Positions 6,140 through 7,120 of a DNA stretch of 7,120 bases are shown piece after piece. Both the position numbers and the translations under genes were made by a program. This DNA comes from Deltaproteobacteria bacterium (GTDB taxonomy: Bacteria > Desulfobacterota > Desulfarculia > Adiutricales > Adiutricaceae). The stretch's first letter is position 1. Each line of letters begins with the position of its first letter. Below the pieces are notes generated by a model. It was not told where the DNA came from. It was given only the letters and a program-made list of their open reading frames with translations, and ran no database searches. The DNA is taken from the NCBI GenBank assembly GCA_031267005.1, contig JAIRZX010000487.1, forward strand, positions 1 to 7,120, given 5' to 3'.

Positions 6140-6410
6140 GATGCCGGCAGGGCCGCCTGGGCGACCCAGTCAGCCTACGGCAGAGCGCGAGCGTCTTTGG
6201 ATCGGAACGCGCCAGGCCTTCGGCATGCCGCGGTACTCCCAGCACGCAGGGAAGCCAGGGTAGCTCCGCTGCCCCCACCAGACCGCCCGCCTTGGCGCCG
6301 GTCGCCGCGAAGTCCCTCCTCATGTGGCGAGCGGCTTGATAATGTCATAAGTTCACGGCTATTTCTGGCCCCCCGGATAGTCCCACTGCCAGGTGCCCAG
6401 GAACGAACTG
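6140..6410 (-). pseudogene. Decayed second copy of the C26 hydrolase 3' end
   Basis: The minus-strand translation of 6323 onward includes ATGAKAGGLVGAAELPWLP followed by CVLGVPRHAEGLARSDPKTLAL. This aligns with ATGASADGLVEAAELPGYA, FVLGVQWHPEGLARSDPKALAL of the intact hydrolase at 183-1151. Nucleotide similarity is plain between 6183-6330 and 273-420 and extends weakly to about 6408 (GLSGGPEIAVN against RLSGELEIAVN). An in-frame stop follows that segment. The nucleophile-cysteine half is absent, GVQWHPE has become GVPRHAE, and frames change at least once, so it cannot be active. Same orientation as the intact gene, about 5.9 kb away. The 164 bases between this remnant and the stop of the Gln-rich gene hold only the overflow of that gene's repeats. 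Confidence 0.82.
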
Positions 6411-6516
6411 CTCGATCTGCCCTTGGCTTGGCGAAGGTGCTCGCTGGCAGCGCTCCGGAAAAGCGGAAGGACGCGCCCGAGGGCCGCCCGCTGGTCATGC
6501 GCGGGCTAGCGAGATG

Positions 6517-6624
6517 CTCGGCCTGGGCCACCAGGCCGCTCTGCGAGTCGGCCTGGACCTCTCCCTCGCCACTTTACTCCTCGGCCTGGGTCTCCAGGCC
6601 GCTCTGCGCCTCGGCCTGAGCCTC
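6517..6624. repeat. 45-bp direct repeat, 63-bp offset, spanning the stop of the Gln-rich gene
   Basis: 6517-6561 and 6580-6624 match at about 39 of 45 positions; both start CTCGGCCTGGG and share CCAGGCCGCTCTGCG. On the minus strand they encode EAQAEAQSGLETQAE and, after the TAA at 6576-6574, VQADSQSGLVAQAE in the same frame. The stop codon therefore lies inside a tandem repeat, not at its natural end. Confidence 0.8.
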
Positions 6625-7120
6625 CTTGCTCCGCTGCGCCTCCTTAGCATGCTGGGCCTCAGCCTGAGCTTCCTGGCCTTGGAGCACTCCTCCAAACGGT
6701 TGCTGGCCTTGATGAGCCTCGGCCAGCGGGTTCAGCTCCTGCGATCCCTCGAGCTTGGGCCCCTTAACCTGAGGACCTGCGGACTGAGCCTCCTGTCCCT
6801 CCGGCACAGCTACCTGATGGTGCTGATCTTGAGAAGCATCCGCCTGATACTCCTGGCATTGAGTCACTGCTGACTGATGTTGCAGGTGCTGGGGAACCAA
6901 AGCCTGAGCTTGCCCGGCCTGAGGAGCCTCGGCATGGGGCTGCTGGCCTTGCGGAACTGCGGCCTGAGGTTGAGGAGACTGAGGAGGGGCCGTAGCCCGA
7001 GCAAGCCTGGCCTGAGGCTCCTGGCTTTGCGGGACTGCGGCCTGAGGCCGCGCGGGCTGGGTGGCCGGAGGCTGGACCTGCATGGCCTGGGGAGCCGAGG
7101 CCTGGGGCTCCTGGCTTTGC
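6574..7120 (-). CDS. Gln/Ala/Pro-rich decapeptide-repeat protein, 3' part
   Basis: Open from the right edge to TAA at 6576-6574 (181 codons visible); the start is outside the window. The product is made of ten-residue units with Gln favoured at positions 5 and 10: AAVPQGQQPH, AEAPQAGQAQ, ALVPQHLQHQ, SAVTQCQEYQ, ADASQDQHHQ, VAVPEGQEAQ, then more degenerate units to SGLETQAEE. One irregular 16-residue unit interrupts the register near 6950-7000. The unit is echoed in DNA: 6938-6969 resembles 7016-7047, and GGCTCCTGGCTTTGC recurs at 7106-7120, exactly 90 bp later. No known family, membrane segment or catalytic motif is visible; such sequences are usually disordered or surface/linker regions. The C-terminus looks truncated, as the repeat continues past the stop. 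An uninterrupted frame over this length supports coding; function unknown. Confidence 0.5.
   Translation of the reverse strand, partial: QSQEPQASAPQAMQVQPPATQPARPQAAVPQSQEPQARLARATAPPQSPQPQAAVPQGQQPHAEAPQAGQAQALVPQHLQHQSAVTQCQEYQADASQDQHHQVAVPEGQEAQSAGPQVKGPKLEGSQELNPLAEAHQGQQPFGGVLQGQEAQAEAQHAKEAQRSKEAQAEAQSGLETQAEE

Noticed and set aside
6514..6873. Plus-strand leucine-rich ORF resembling a leucine-rich-repeat protein (LRSLELGPLNLRTCGLSLL).
   Set aside because: Gln and Ala codons (CAG, GCC) read in reverse complement give Leu and Gly, so this is the shadow of the minus-strand Gln-rich repeats; the minus frame is longer and periodic.
1..7120. CRISPR array, given the several tandem repeats.
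   Set aside because: All repeats are contiguous minisatellites or coding repeats; none shows identical repeats separated by unique, constant-length spacers.

Overview
The window is very GC-rich except for one AT-rich block at about 5628-5935. Nearly everything interpretable reads on the minus strand. A GT9 heptosyltransferase-type start and an autotransporter beta-barrel together imply a Gram-negative bacterium with an LPS-type outer membrane. I cannot name the lineage from sequence alone. Two metabolic genes are intact, but much of the rest is broken, duplicated or repetitive, as in a genome accumulating pseudogenes.

Layout, left to right (genes point leftward). 1-117: the first 39 codons of a glycosyltransferase family 9 protein, running off the left edge. 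183-1151: an intact class-I glutamine amidotransferase-like hydrolase (peptidase C26, PuuD type) starting at TTG and carrying an unusual Gly/Pro-rich insertion. 1152-1447: a three-copy 17-bp G-rich tandem repeat and a decayed tandem copy of the 3' end of the next gene. 1448-1861: an intact MaoC/PhaJ-type (R)-specific enoyl-CoA hydratase starting at GTG, with a good sigma-70 promoter. 1913-2222: 24-bp tandem repeats, a perfect GC palindrome and a likely terminator.

2223-5372: one large autotransporter (beta-helix passenger plus C-terminal beta-barrel ending SVRLTYSF). It can be read almost end to end only by correcting eight single-base frameshifts, nearly all in G/C runs, and two in-frame TAG codons. 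It has no signal peptide: passenger homology stops exactly at a 15-bp perfect inverted repeat that bounds a 255-bp element (5373-5627). Beyond this lies the AT-rich block with one small possible ORF. 5976-6054 holds a 9-bp minisatellite. About 6140-6410 is a decayed second copy of the 3' end of the C26 hydrolase gene. From 6574 to the right edge is the 3' part of a Gln/Ala/Pro-rich protein built of decapeptide repeats.

The GT9, hydrolase and hydratase genes are co-directional, but the wide gaps and the separate hydratase promoter do not make a strong functional operon case. The most notable themes are the autotransporter broken at homopolymer tracts, the small inverted-repeat element at its truncated 5' end, and two independent 3'-end duplications of neighbouring enzyme genes. 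I see no CRISPR, tRNA or rRNA, and nothing I would call a new defence or biosynthetic system.
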